Below, piece by piece: positions 40,102 through 49,063 of a DNA stretch of 64,000 nt. A model generated the notes under the pieces. That model worked only from the letters and a program-made list of their open reading frames with translations. It was not told the DNA's origin and did no database searches. The translations under genes and the position numbers were made by a program. Within the stretch, counting starts at the first letter, position 1. Every line of letters starts with the position of its first letter. Source of the stretch: Pseudomonadales bacterium (GTDB taxonomy: Bacteria; Pseudomonadota; Gammaproteobacteria; Pseudomonadales; Azotimanducaceae); NCBI GenBank assembly GCA_024234635.1, contig JACKNX010000017.1, positions 27,791-91,790 on the forward strand. Reading direction: 5' to 3'.

Positions 40102-41805
40102 ATGAAAGCCCTCAGCAAACTGCACGGAATCCTGCTTCTTGCCGCGCTCGGTCTGGCGCAGACGGCGCATGGGGTGGCGCGGGAGGCGGTCTACAGTCCG
40201 GAGGGCATGGTCGCCTCGCGTTCGCGTCTGGCTTCCGAAGTGGGCGCACGGATACTTGCGCAGGGCGGCAACGCAATCGATGCGGCCGTTGCCACGGGGT
40301 TTGCGCTGGCGGTGACCTATCCGTCCGCGGGCAACCTCGCCGGCGGTGGATTCATGGTGATCCGATTGGCGGATGGCACGGTCATCACCAATGATCACCG
40401 GGAGCGCGCACCAGCGAAAGCGACACGCGACATGTATCTGGATGCCGAGGGCAAGGTAGTGCCGGGACGCTCCACGGCATCCCATCTGGCCGTCGGGGTT
40501 CCGGGCACCGTGGACGGTCTGCTCGCCGTGCTCGAGCGCTACGGCACCATGACGCGCAGGCAGGTCATTGCGCCGGCGTTGCGACTCGCCAGCAAGGGTT
40601 TCCCTCTCGATCTGGACCTGGCGCGTGATTTTGCGCGCCAGTTGCCCGCGATGCAGCAGTACCCGGCGAGCGTTGCCGTTTTCAGTCGTGAAGGCAAACC
40701 CTATGCCGTCGGCGAGGTGTTCCGGCAGCCGGATCTGGCGAAGACGCTGAAACGCATCAGTGACAAGGGCCGCGACGGGTTTTACGCGGGCGAGACAGCC
40801 GGTCTTCTGGTGGCAGAGATGGCGCGTGGCGGCGGGCTGATCACGCACCAGGACCTGACGGACTATCGCAGCGTCTGGCGCGAACCGGTGACGGGCAGCT
40901 ATCGGGGCTACCAGATCATCAGCATGCCGCCGCCGTCCTCCGGTGGCGTTCTGCTCATTCAGATGCTGAACATGCTCGAACCCTATGATCTGAAAGGCAT
41001 GGGTTACGGCAGTTCCGGCGCCGTGCACCTCCTGGTGGAAGCGGAACGTCGGGCTTATGCCGATCGCGCGGAACATCTGGGTGATCCGGATTTTTTCAAG
41101 GTGCCCGTTGCCCGGCTCATCGACAAGACGTATGCGAAACAGCGTTTCGCGGATTTTGTGCCTGGCCGGGCGAGTCGCAGCGCCGATATCGGAGCGGGTA
41201 GCTGGCCGGCGGAAAGTCACGACACCACACACGCGTCATTCATGGATCGCATGGGCAACGCCGTTGCGCTGACGACGACGCTGAACCTTTCCTACGGGTC
41301 CAAGATCGTTGCCGCCGGCACCGGTATGCTGCTCAACAACGAAATGGACGATTTCTCCGCCAAACCGGATACGCCCAACGCGTTCGGTCTGCTGGGCCGG
41401 GATGCCAATGCCATCGAGCCCGGCAAGCGCATGCTCAGTTCCATGACGCCAACGCTGGTGGTGAAGGACGGTCGCACCGTGCTGGCTACCGGCTCGCCCG
41501 GGGGCAGTACGATCATCACCACGACGCTGCAGGTCATCGTCAACGTCATCGACCACGGCATGGATCTGTCGGACGCGGTGTCCAGCGCCCGCTTTCATCA
41601 CCAGTGGCAACCTGATGCCGTGATCTACGAGCCCGGCGCGTTGTCGCCGGACACGCTGGCGAACCTCCGCGCGATCGGACACCAGGGGCTGAATCCGTGG
41701 CGGTACGGTCGCGGCATCGGCGATGCCAATTCAGTGATGCGCACGGACGACGGTTTTCTCGGCATGGCGGATCCCCGCAACGCCGGTGCAGCCGTCGGTC
41801 CATAG
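40102..41805 (+). CDS. ggt: gamma-glutamyltransferase
   Basis: A 567-aa N-terminal-nucleophile enzyme that cleaves glutathione or gamma-glutamyl compounds in the periplasm. A signal peptide (about 1-24) is followed by the large subunit (EVGARILAQGGNAIDAAVATGFAL; HRERAPAKA). Self-cleavage should occur before Thr375 in ESHDTTHASFMD, releasing a small subunit that carries GTGMLLNNEMDDFS and SMTPTLVVKDG. The lid-loop region is short. ATG 40102 has GGAG at suitable spacing. It stands 115 bases upstream of hsp20. Confidence 0.95.
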   Translation: MKALSKLHGILLLAALGLAQTAHGVAREAVYSPEGMVASRSRLASEVGARILAQGGNAIDAAVATGFALAVTYPSAGNLAGGGFMVIRLADGTVITNDHRERAPAKATRDMYLDAEGKVVPGRSTASHLAVGVPGTVDGLLAVLERYGTMTRRQVIAPALRLASKGFPLDLDLARDFARQLPAMQQYPASVAVFSREGKPYAVGEVFRQPDLAKTLKRISDKGRDGFYAGETAGLLVAEMARGGGLITHQDLTDYRSVWREPVTGSYRGYQIISMPPPSSGGVLLIQMLNMLEPYDLKGMGYGSSGAVHLLVEAERRAYADRAEHLGDPDFFKVPVARLIDKTYAKQRFADFVPGRASRSADIGAGSWPAESHDTTHASFMDRMGNAVALTTTLNLSYGSKIVAAGTGMLLNNEMDDFSAKPDTPNAFGLLGRDANAIEPGKRMLSSMTPTLVVKDGRTVLATGSPGGSTIITTTLQVIVNVIDHGMDLSDAVSSARFHHQWQPDAVIYEPGALSPDTLANLRAIGHQGLNPWRYGRGIGDANSVMRTDDGFLGMADPRNAGAAVGP

Positions 41806-41920
41806 CACAGGCAGGGAATGGGGACCGCAGCGAACGTTTTCAAGGTCTTGTTTTTCCATCTTTCGACGCCACAAAGGCAACAACGCCGGATGGCGAACGA
41901 AATGACTAGGAGACCTGGAC

Positions 41921-42325
41921 ATGAGCCTGATCCGTTACAGCCCCATCGACGATCTGTTCCGCACGTTTGCCAACTACGGTGAGCCCGTAAGCCGCGGCGA
42001 ATGGCTGCCCGCGGTGCATATCGGCGAACTCGAAAGTGCCTACGAAATCGATATCGACCTGCCGGGTGTCGCTCGCGAAGACATCCATGTGAGTGTGAAC
42101 GAAGGCGTGCTCACCGTCAGCGGCGAGCGCAAGCCGGTGGAGCGCGAAGGCGTACGGGTGCATCGCAACGAACGCACGCTGGGCAAGTTCTCGCGTACCT
42201 TCCGCCTGCCGGAAAACGCGGACGAAGGTCAGATCGGCGCGCGCAGCGACAACGGCGTGCTCAGGCTCACCATCGCCAAGCAACAGAAAGCGGTGCCGCG
42301 TCGGATCGAAGTCGAAGTGCACTGA
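41921..42325 (+). CDS. Hsp20 / alpha-crystallin family small heat-shock protein
   Basis: A 134-aa ATP-independent holdase. The alpha-crystallin domain (about residues 35-128) has ESAYEIDIDLPGVAREDIHVSV, ERTLGKFSRTFRLPENAD and GVLRLTIAK. A C-terminal IxI-like motif reads RIEVEVH, slightly atypical. ATG 41921 is preceded by AGGAGA. No convincing sigma32 promoter was found between this gene and the gamma-glutamyltransferase gene, so heat control is unproven. Confidence 0.95.
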   Translation: MSLIRYSPIDDLFRTFANYGEPVSRGEWLPAVHIGELESAYEIDIDLPGVAREDIHVSVNEGVLTVSGERKPVEREGVRVHRNERTLGKFSRTFRLPENADEGQIGARSDNGVLRLTIAKQQKAVPRRIEVEVH

Positions 42326-42356
42326 CGCACGCTTGCGCCGACTCACGGAGCGGCCG

Positions 42357-42380
42357 GCGGGCACGGATGAAAGTGCCCGC
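42357..42380. terminator. hairpin between convergent hsp20 and serine hydrolase genes
   Basis: GCGGGCAC (42357-42364) and GTGCCCGC (42373-42380) form a perfect 8-bp stem with an eight-base loop, and flanking CCGG/CTGG bases can extend it. No T run follows. Confidence 0.45.
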
Positions 42381-42391
42381 TGGCTGGCCGG

Positions 42392-43615
42392 TCAGTCGAT
42401 GGCCGCGTAGACGATATTCCTGAGCTGACCGCGGAAGTTGAAGGTGTCCGAGGGCATCAGTTGCGTCATGAAGATGACGATCAGGTCTTCGTCGGGATCC
42501 ACCCAGAAGATGGTCGAGGCCGCACCGCCCCAGTAGTAGTCGCGATTGCCGGGTGACGCCGTGGCCACGCTGCCGAGCGAAGTGGCGAAGCCCAGACCGA
42601 AACCCACGCCTTCATAGGCGGTTTCCGAAAACGCGCCCATCGCCAGACTGGCCAGGTCGCGCCCGCCGGGCAGGTGGTTGCGATGCATCAACGCGAGTGT
42701 GCGGGAGCCGATGATGCGTTCACCAGACAGCGTGCCACCGCAGCGCAGCATCTCGCAGAAGCGCAGGTAGTCGGCCGTTGTGCCCAGCAAGCCGCCACCA
42801 CCGGACAGGAACAGCGGTTTGTCGAACCGGTCGCTCGCCTGCGGATCGTCCAGCAGGCGCAGCGTCTTGTTCTTGCCGCGCCCGTAGTTGGCGGTAAGCC
42901 GGCTGGCGTTCTCGCGTGGCGTGCTGAACGCCGTGTCGGTCATGCCCAGCGGCGCGAAGATGTGCTCCTGGAAATAGCGGTCGAGGGGCATGCCGGACAA
43001 GGCTTCCACCAGATGCCCACACACGTCCGTTGCATAGGAGTACATCCAGCGGGTGCCGGGTGTGAAGCGTAGCGGTACGCCGGCCATGCGTTCGATGAAT
43101 GTCGCCAGGTCGCAACCCTCGCGCACCACGTTCTGGTCCCGGTAGACGCGGTCCGCCGGGTGCGCCGTGGCGCCGTACGAGAGGCCGGCGGTGTGGGAAA
43201 GGACATGCTTGAACGTCATCGGTTGTTCAGGCGGCGCAAGCTGCATGGCGTCGCCTTCGCCGGATACATACACCTTCTGCGCCCGCCAGGACGGAATGAC
43301 GCGGTAGACAGGGTCGTTGAGCTGGAACAGCCCCCGCTCGTAGAGCTGCATCAGGGCGATCGAGGTGATCGGCTTGGTCATCGAGTAGATGCGGAAGATC
43401 GCGTCGTCCGCCATGGGGCGGGCGCGCTCGAGATCCATCATGCCGAGCGAACTGTGGTAGGCCACGTGCCCGTGCCGGGCGACCACTGTCTGGCAGCCGG
43501 CGATCTTGCCGGTATCGATGTAGTTGCGCTGGAGGTGGTCCGTAATGAGCCCAAGTTGCCGGGCATTCATGCCCGCGTGGTGAGCGGCGGTTTCCATGCT
43601 TGTTGGCTCTGCCAT
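42392..43615 (-). CDS. beta-lactamase-fold serine hydrolase (class C-like esterase)
   Basis: A 407-aa enzyme of the penicillin-binding-protein/beta-lactamase fold. The catalytic S-x-x-K is SMTK in FRIYSMTKPITS; the second motif is YSYATDV; WGGAAST near the C terminus occupies the KTG-like position. The sequence resembles EstB-type esterases and D-aminopeptidase-like members more than true AmpC. No signal peptide is obvious, so it is probably cytoplasmic. Start ATG 43615 is preferred; Met at residue 7 is an alternative. It is divergent from the five-gene molybdenum hydroxylase operon. Confidence 0.88.
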   Translation of the reverse strand: MAEPTSMETAAHHAGMNARQLGLITDHLQRNYIDTGKIAGCQTVVARHGHVAYHSSLGMMDLERARPMADDAIFRIYSMTKPITSIALMQLYERGLFQLNDPVYRVIPSWRAQKVYVSGEGDAMQLAPPEQPMTFKHVLSHTAGLSYGATAHPADRVYRDQNVVREGCDLATFIERMAGVPLRFTPGTRWMYSYATDVCGHLVEALSGMPLDRYFQEHIFAPLGMTDTAFSTPRENASRLTANYGRGKNKTLRLLDDPQASDRFDKPLFLSGGGGLLGTTADYLRFCEMLRCGGTLSGERIIGSRTLALMHRNHLPGGRDLASLAMGAFSETAYEGVGFGLGFATSLGSVATASPGNRDYYWGGAASTIFWVDPDEDLIVIFMTQLMPSDTFNFRGQLRNIVYAAID

Positions 43616-43655
43616 AGGATAGCGGTCACGTTACCGCCACAACGAGGCTCCTGTC

Positions 43656-44159
43656 ATGCCCAACTATCAGTTCACAGTCAACGGCGAGCGGCGCTCGCTC
43701 GACGTGGAAGCCGACATGCCCCTGCTGTGGGCGCTGCGCGATGTACTTGGCCTCATCGGTACCAAGTACGGCTGCGGCATCGGTCAGTGCGGGGCATGTA
43801 CGGTGCATCTCGACGGTGTTGCCGTGCGCGCGTGCAGCACCCCCGTCGCGGCTGTGGCCGGGCGCGCGGTGCGCACCATCGAAGGTCTGGCAACCGGGGA
43901 TGATCTGCACCCGCTGCAGAAGGCCTGGATCGACCTGGATGTGGCCCAGTGCGGTTATTGCCAGGCGGGGCAGATCATGGCGGCGGCGGCGCTGCTGGCG
44001 GCCAATCCCCAGCCCAGCGATGCGCAGATCGATGCCGCGATGGCCGGCAACTACTGCCGCTGTGGCACCTACAACCGTATCCGCAGCGCGGTACGCAAGG
44101 TGGCGGGGGCGTCCAGTGCGCTCTGGTATGACGCCACCGCCATGGAGGTGTCGGCATGA
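43656..44159 (+). CDS. molybdenum hydroxylase small subunit, [2Fe-2S] (IorA-like)
   Basis: A 167-aa iron-sulfur subunit. The plant-type [2Fe-2S] cluster is GCGIGQCGACTVHLDG, and a second helical-bundle cluster is CGYCQAG and NYCRCGTYNRI. It passes electrons from the molybdenum subunit encoded next. Similar to isoquinoline 1-oxidoreductase alpha subunits and to xanthine-oxidase small domains. First gene of a five-gene operon; its stop overlaps the next start (ATGA). The physiological electron acceptor (cytochrome or quinone) is not encoded here. Confidence 0.95.
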   Translation: MPNYQFTVNGERRSLDVEADMPLLWALRDVLGLIGTKYGCGIGQCGACTVHLDGVAVRACSTPVAAVAGRAVRTIEGLATGDDLHPLQKAWIDLDVAQCGYCQAGQIMAAAALLAANPQPSDAQIDAAMAGNYCRCGTYNRIRSAVRKVAGASSALWYDATAMEVSA

Positions 44160-46405
44160 GCGCGCACCGACTGCTGGATGCCATTCGCGGTGCCTTGCGT
44201 ACGCACGCAGGTGTCGACCGCCGTGAATTCCTGAAACTGGCCGGGATCACCGGTGGTGGTTTTGTACTGGCGGCGGTGGCGCCGCGGGGCGTGTTTGCCA
44301 GCGAGGGTACGGAGAAGCTTGTCGCCTCGGCCGAGCTGAACGCGTTCGTACACGTGTCGAGCGACGGCAAGATCACGATTTACTCGGCCAATCCGGAGAT
44401 GGGGCAAGGCGTCAAAACGACATTGCCCATGATCATCGCCGAGGAGATGGGCGCGGACTGGCGCGACGTTGAAGTGGTGCAGGCGCCGGTGGACGAGGCC
44501 CGCTTCGGCCGGCAGGGCGCCGGTGGCAGCACCACCGTGCCCCGCACCTGGAACCAGATGCGTGAAATGGGGGCCACGGCGCGGGAAATGTTCATCAGCG
44601 CCGGAGCGCTGGTGATGGAAGTGCCACGTGAGGAGCTGCACGCGGAAAGCAGCAAGGTGGTGCATACCTCCGGTCGCTTCAAGACCTTTGCCGAACTGGC
44701 CACGCTGGCATCCAGACAGCCTGCCCCGGAGCCAGGCACGCTGATCTTCAAGGAGCGCGCGGACTACACGATCATCGGCAGGGCGGTTTCGGGCGTGGAC
44801 AACCTGGCCATTACCACGGGCCAGGCGCTGTTCGGGATCGATACCCGCGTCGAGGACATGCTGTACGCCGCCTACGAGAAATGCCCGGCCATCGGCGGCA
44901 AGGTAGTCAGCGCCAATGTGGACGAAATCCGCGCCATGCCGGGCATCGTCGATGCCTTCCTGCTCAGGGGCAACGGTGACGTGCGCGAACTGCTCGATGG
45001 CGTCGCCATTGTCGGCAGGACCACCTGGCATGTGTTCCAGGCGAAGAAGCAGCTCAAGGTCAAATGGGACGAAAGCGCGGCGTCGAAGGACAGCTGGGCG
45101 GAACTCGTGACGCGTGCCACCGCTGGCGCCGGCACGCGTGGTGAAGCGGATGTCTACGCCAAGGGCGACGTGGACACGCGGTTTGCGGCGGCGGGCAACC
45201 GGACGCTGGAAGCATTCTATGAATACCCGTTTGTCAGTCATTTCACGCTGGAGCCGATGAACTGCAGCGCGCACTACCGCAAGGGGCAAAACGGCGCAAA
45301 GGACACCGTGGAGCTGTGGATTCCCACGCAGTTTCCCGCTGGTGCGCATGCCGCGGCCAAGTCGATGTTCGGTTTCGAGCCGGACCAGGTGACGGTACAC
45401 CAGATGCGCCTTGGCGGCAGTTTCGGACGGCGCGTCTACAGCGAATACATCTGTGAGTCGATGAAGATCTCCGAACGTGTCGGCAGGCCCGTCAAGCTGA
45501 CCTGGATGCGTGAAGACGATCTGCGGCATGATTTCTACCGCGTTGGCGGTTTCCAGAAGGTGAAAGCCGCGATCGATGCCGAGGGCCGGCTGGTAGCCTT
45601 CGAAAACCATCACTTCGGCATGAAGCGTGATGGCGAGGTGGTGTCCGGCTCCGGCTTTCGCGAAAACGAGTTTCCGGTGCAGAACATCGCCGATGCACTG
45701 ATTTCCAATACCTGGTTCGACATCGGCACGCCGTGCGGGCCGTGGCGGGCGCCGCGTTCAAACACCAATGCGTTCGTCATGCAGACCTTTCTCGCCGAAG
45801 TGGCGCACACCGCCGGGCGCGACTACGTGGATTTCCTTCTGGAGCTGCTGGGTGAACCGCGCTGGCTGGAGGAAGGCAATGCCTGGGCATTGCATACCGG
45901 GCGTGCCGCGGGTGTCATCCGCGAGGCCGCCAAAGCGGCCGGCTGGGGTCGCAATCTGCCCGCGGGCCGTGGCCTGGGCTTTGCATTCTACTTCTGCCAC
46001 GCCGCGCACGTGGCGGAAGTGGCCGAGGTGAGCGTGGACGCGAAAAAACATGTCACCGTGCACAAGGTCACCGTGGCCGTGGACGTGGGGCCGATCATCA
46101 ACCGCAGCGGGGCGCTGTCGCAGGTGGAAGGCGCGGTCATCGACGGACTGTCGACGATGATGGGACAGAAAATCACGATGGAAGGCGGCCGCATCCAGCA
46201 ATCGAACTTCCACGACTACCGCATACTGCGCATGCCGTCGGCGCCGCCGGTCGACATCCACTTCATCGAGAGCGACTTTGCGCCCACTGGCCTGGGTGAG
46301 CCGGCTCTGCCGCCCCTGGCGCCGGCCGTCTGCAATGCGATCTTCGCGGCAACGGGCGAACGCATCCGCAAGATGCCGCTTGCCGATCTGGGATACACGA
46401 TATGA
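44156..46405 (+). CDS. molybdenum hydroxylase large subunit (IorB-like), Tat-exported
   Basis: A 749-aa molybdopterin-cytosine-dinucleotide-type hydroxylase subunit that oxidises a C-H bond of an N-heterocycle or aldehyde with water. A Tat signal is visible: DRREFLKLAG near residues 21-30, followed by GGGFVLAAVA. Landmarks are PEMGQGVKTTLPMIIAEEMG, GAGGSTTVPRTW, GGSFGRRVYSEY and GLGEPALPPLAPAV containing the active-site Glu. Unlike fused xanthine dehydrogenases it lacks a FAD domain. Overlaps its neighbours by four bases on both sides. Confidence 0.93.
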   Translation: MSAHRLLDAIRGALRTHAGVDRREFLKLAGITGGGFVLAAVAPRGVFASEGTEKLVASAELNAFVHVSSDGKITIYSANPEMGQGVKTTLPMIIAEEMGADWRDVEVVQAPVDEARFGRQGAGGSTTVPRTWNQMREMGATAREMFISAGALVMEVPREELHAESSKVVHTSGRFKTFAELATLASRQPAPEPGTLIFKERADYTIIGRAVSGVDNLAITTGQALFGIDTRVEDMLYAAYEKCPAIGGKVVSANVDEIRAMPGIVDAFLLRGNGDVRELLDGVAIVGRTTWHVFQAKKQLKVKWDESAASKDSWAELVTRATAGAGTRGEADVYAKGDVDTRFAAAGNRTLEAFYEYPFVSHFTLEPMNCSAHYRKGQNGAKDTVELWIPTQFPAGAHAAAKSMFGFEPDQVTVHQMRLGGSFGRRVYSEYICESMKISERVGRPVKLTWMREDDLRHDFYRVGGFQKVKAAIDAEGRLVAFENHHFGMKRDGEVVSGSGFRENEFPVQNIADALISNTWFDIGTPCGPWRAPRSNTNAFVMQTFLAEVAHTAGRDYVDFLLELLGEPRWLEEGNAWALHTGRAAGVIREAAKAAGWGRNLPAGRGLGFAFYFCHAAHVAEVAEVSVDAKKHVTVHKVTVAVDVGPIINRSGALSQVEGAVIDGLSTMMGQKITMEGGRIQQSNFHDYRILRMPSAPPVDIHFIESDFAPTGLGEPALPPLAPAVCNAIFAATGERIRKMPLADLGYTI

Positions 46406-47382
46406 GCACGCCCATCGGTGTGACGTTCGGCAGTCTCGGTGTGCTTGGGCCACACGCGGCGATCGACATCGCCAAACAGGCGCAGGCCCTTGGCTACCGG
46501 TCGTTCTGGACAGTGGAAGCCACGGCAACGGATGCGTTCAGCCTGCTGGGTGCGGTGGCCGCCGTGGCACCGGGCCTGGACCTGGCGACCGGCATCGTGC
46601 CCATCCAGTTGCGCACGCCACCACTCACCGCCATGACCGCGGCAACGCTGCAGGCGCTGTCTCCGGATGCCGATGTATGGCTCGGCATCGGCGTATCGGC
46701 GCCGGGGATCCTGCGGCAGCATGGCGCGAAACCTGCCGAGCGGCCTATCGCCATGATGCGGGAGTATGTGGCGCTGTTGCGGGAATGCCTGTCCGGGGAA
46801 AGCGTCACCTTCGAGGGGGATTTCTGGCAGGTGAAGCGCTTTTCGCTGGGCGTACGCCTTGGCGAGCGGCGGCCGAAAATAGTCATGGCCGCACTCAATC
46901 CGCAGATGCTGAAGCTGGCCGGTGAAATCGCCGACGGGGTGCTGCTGAATTACATTCCCGCAGCCCACGTGCCGGCATCCGTGGCGCAGGTACGCAAGGG
47001 CGGTAATGCGCGTGTTTTTGCCTATGTTCATGCGGCGGTGAGTTCGCTCGAGCGCGCCGCGAATTCGGCCAGGAAGGACCTGTTCAACTACGCCATGGCC
47101 GATGGTTACGCGAGCATGTTCCGTGCCGCGGGTTTTGCCGACGAAGTCAACGCCCTGCGGGAGCGTCAGTCGGCCCGTGATCGCGACGGGGCGCTGGCGT
47201 CGATCTCGGAACGCATGATCCAGGCGATCAATTTTGTGGGTGGGGCAGCGGACGTCACGGCATTCGTGCGTGGTTATGTTGAGGCAGGAGTCGAACATCC
47301 GGTGCTCATGCCGATGCCGTGGGGCGACGACCGGCTGGCCGTGACACAGGCCACGATGGCGGCCGCAGCCGCAGCCGTCTGA
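46402..47382 (+). CDS. luciferase-like monooxygenase/F420-type oxidoreductase (LLM)
   Basis: A 326-aa TIM-barrel of the bacterial luciferase superfamily. The N terminus IGVTFGSLGVLGPHAAIDIAKQAQALGYRSFW and ATGIVPIQLRTPPLTAMTAATLQALSP are LLM landmarks; the middle PKIVMAALNPQMLKLAGEIADGVLLNY agrees. The cofactor could be FMN or F420; no F420 synthesis gene lies in the window. Start overlaps the large subunit stop. Within the operon it may act on the hydroxylated product. Confidence 0.88.
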   Translation: MSTPIGVTFGSLGVLGPHAAIDIAKQAQALGYRSFWTVEATATDAFSLLGAVAAVAPGLDLATGIVPIQLRTPPLTAMTAATLQALSPDADVWLGIGVSAPGILRQHGAKPAERPIAMMREYVALLRECLSGESVTFEGDFWQVKRFSLGVRLGERRPKIVMAALNPQMLKLAGEIADGVLLNYIPAAHVPASVAQVRKGGNARVFAYVHAAVSSLERAANSARKDLFNYAMADGYASMFRAAGFADEVNALRERQSARDRDGALASISERMIQAINFVGGAADVTAFVRGYVEAGVEHPVLMPMPWGDDRLAVTQATMAAAAAAV

Positions 47383-47404
47383 AGCGCCCAGCTGCGGGTC
47401 GCAC

Positions 47405-48241
47405 GTGCCGGGTATTGCCGTTGTCACGGGGCCGACGCACGGCATAGGTCGGGCCACGGCGCTGGGGCTGGCCCGGGCGGGCTTCGACGTGGTGCTGCTC
47501 GCGCGCAATACGCCGCTTGCCGAAGACGTCGCGAGGGCGGTGCGCGGCCTGGCGCGGACCGCGTGGGTGATGCGCTGTGACCTCGCGTCGCTGGCGTCCG
47601 TGCGTGGCGCGGCGCAGGCGGTGGCGACCGCCGTTCCTCACGTTGATGTGCTTGTGAACAACGCTGGCATGATGCCCACCCGACGGGCGATGACCGTTGA
47701 TGGATTCGAGGAATCGTTTGCGGTGAATCAGCTTGCGCCGTTCCTGCTGACACACGAACTGCTGCCGATCATGCCCACCGGGCGCATTGTCAATGTCGCC
47801 TCCGCGGTGTACCGGCTGGGTCGGTTCGATGCCGTCACCATCGAATCGACCGAAGCGCCATTCTCCCTTGCCGCCGCCTACGCGCAGTCCAAGCTTGCCA
47901 ATGTGGCCTTTACGCTTGGTCTCGCGGAACGACTCCATGCCGCTGGCAGGCCGGTGACCGTGAACTGCCTGCATCCCGGGGTTGTCGCCACGCATCTGCT
48001 GCCCGACCGTCGGCGCTGGCAACGGGCGCTGTTCGGCTTTGCGGGCCTGTTCATGCGTTCCCCGGAGCGCGGCGCGCGAACATCGATTCATCTTGCCACC
48101 TCGCCCGTGGTGACGGGCGTGAGCGGCCGGTACTTCGATGCCCGGCAGCGGGTCAGACCCCTGCGAGGTGCGGTGCGCGACCCGGCGCTGCGCGACGCCA
48201 TATGGCAGTTCTGCGCAAGCCGCACCGGCGTGGGCGCATGA
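47405..48241 (+). CDS. short-chain dehydrogenase/reductase, retinol-dehydrogenase-like
   Basis: A 278-aa SDR with VVTGPTHGIGRATALGLARAG as the cofactor motif, DLASLASVRGAA, NNAGMMPTRRA, the catalytic YAQSK tetrad segment and an extended C terminus. It resembles retinol/retinal and protochlorophyllide-type NADP oxidoreductases that act on lipophilic alcohols or ketones. Start is GTG 47405, 22 bases after the LLM stop; the next gene starts one base after its stop. Confidence 0.88.
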   Translation: MPGIAVVTGPTHGIGRATALGLARAGFDVVLLARNTPLAEDVARAVRGLARTAWVMRCDLASLASVRGAAQAVATAVPHVDVLVNNAGMMPTRRAMTVDGFEESFAVNQLAPFLLTHELLPIMPTGRIVNVASAVYRLGRFDAVTIESTEAPFSLAAAYAQSKLANVAFTLGLAERLHAAGRPVTVNCLHPGVVATHLLPDRRRWQRALFGFAGLFMRSPERGARTSIHLATSPVVTGVSGRYFDARQRVRPLRGAVRDPALRDAIWQFCASRTGVGA

Positions 48242-48242
48242 G

Positions 48243-48995
48243 ATGAACAACGGCAACTGGGACGGGCTGCTGTGGCTGTGGATCACGCTTGCGGTCGTTG
48301 TGTTTCTTGTGCTGCTGTTTGTCAGCGCGCCGTACGGACGACATGTGCGCGATGGCTGGGGACCGACCTTGTCCGCCACCGTGGCGTGGGTCGGCATGGA
48401 GAGCGCATCGTTGTTTGCGCTTTGGTGGGGTGTGCTGAATGCGGCGGCCGGCGGGCAGCCCGTACTGCTGCCGTTGCTGCTGTGGACCGCGCACTATGTC
48501 TACCGTGCCTGGATCTATCCGCTGCGCGCGCATGCGAGGGCACGGCGCATGCCGGTGATCGTGATGCTCATGGCTGTCGCGTTCAACGGCGTCAACGGTT
48601 ACACCAACGGTATTTTCATCGGCAGTGGCTGGGTACAGGAGAATGCGTTTGCCTGGTCCGACATGCGCACCTGGCTTGGCCTGTGCCTGTTTGTCCTCGG
48701 GGCCGGGCTGAATATTGGTGCGGATAACGAGCTGCTGCGTTTGCGACGGCAGGGTGGGGGATACCGTATCCCGCGCGGTGTCCTGCATGCCCGGATCTCC
48801 TGTCCGAACTATCTCGGTGAACTCATCGAGTGGACGGGTTTTGCGGTGTTGTGCTGGAACCTGCCTGCCCTGGCTTTTGCCGTCTGGACCGTAGCGAACC
48901 TTGTGCCGCGCGCGCTGGAACACCACCGCTGGTACCTGCGTACCTTCCCGGACTATCCGCGCAGTCGCCGGGCGCTCGTGCCCTTCCTCCTCTGA
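48243..48995 (+). CDS. steroid 5-alpha-reductase family integral membrane protein
   Basis: A 250-aa polytopic protein with about six hydrophobic spans. The C-terminal half carries the 5-alpha-reductase hallmarks YRIPRG, NYLGELIEWTGFAVLCW and EHHRWYLRTFPDYPRSRRALVPFLL, closely matching the vertebrate SRD5A1 C terminus (IPRG; NYFGEIMEWCGYAL; EHHEWYL; YP..R...IPFLF). The NADPH-binding His and Arg and the active-site Glu are kept. It would reduce the C4-C5 double bond of a 3-oxo-4-ene or a related enone. It ends the molybdenum hydroxylase operon, which suggests lipophilic ring substrates. Actual substrate unknown. Confidence 0.88.
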   Translation: MNNGNWDGLLWLWITLAVVVFLVLLFVSAPYGRHVRDGWGPTLSATVAWVGMESASLFALWWGVLNAAAGGQPVLLPLLLWTAHYVYRAWIYPLRAHARARRMPVIVMLMAVAFNGVNGYTNGIFIGSGWVQENAFAWSDMRTWLGLCLFVLGAGLNIGADNELLRLRRQGGGYRIPRGVLHARISCPNYLGELIEWTGFAVLCWNLPALAFAVWTVANLVPRALEHHRWYLRTFPDYPRSRRALVPFLL

Positions 48996-49063
48996 GGCCG
49001 TCGCGGAAATGCAAATCGCTTCTACACTTGGGAAGTCACATCATCCCTTTGACAGCGAGGACC

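Noticed and set aside
41806..41920. Sigma32 heat-shock promoter before hsp20.
   Set aside because: CTTGTT is present but no CCCCAT-type -10 box occurs at suitable spacing.
46402..47382. Proof that the luciferase-like protein uses F420.
   Set aside because: FMN-dependent and F420-dependent members share this fold, and no F420 biosynthesis gene is in the window.
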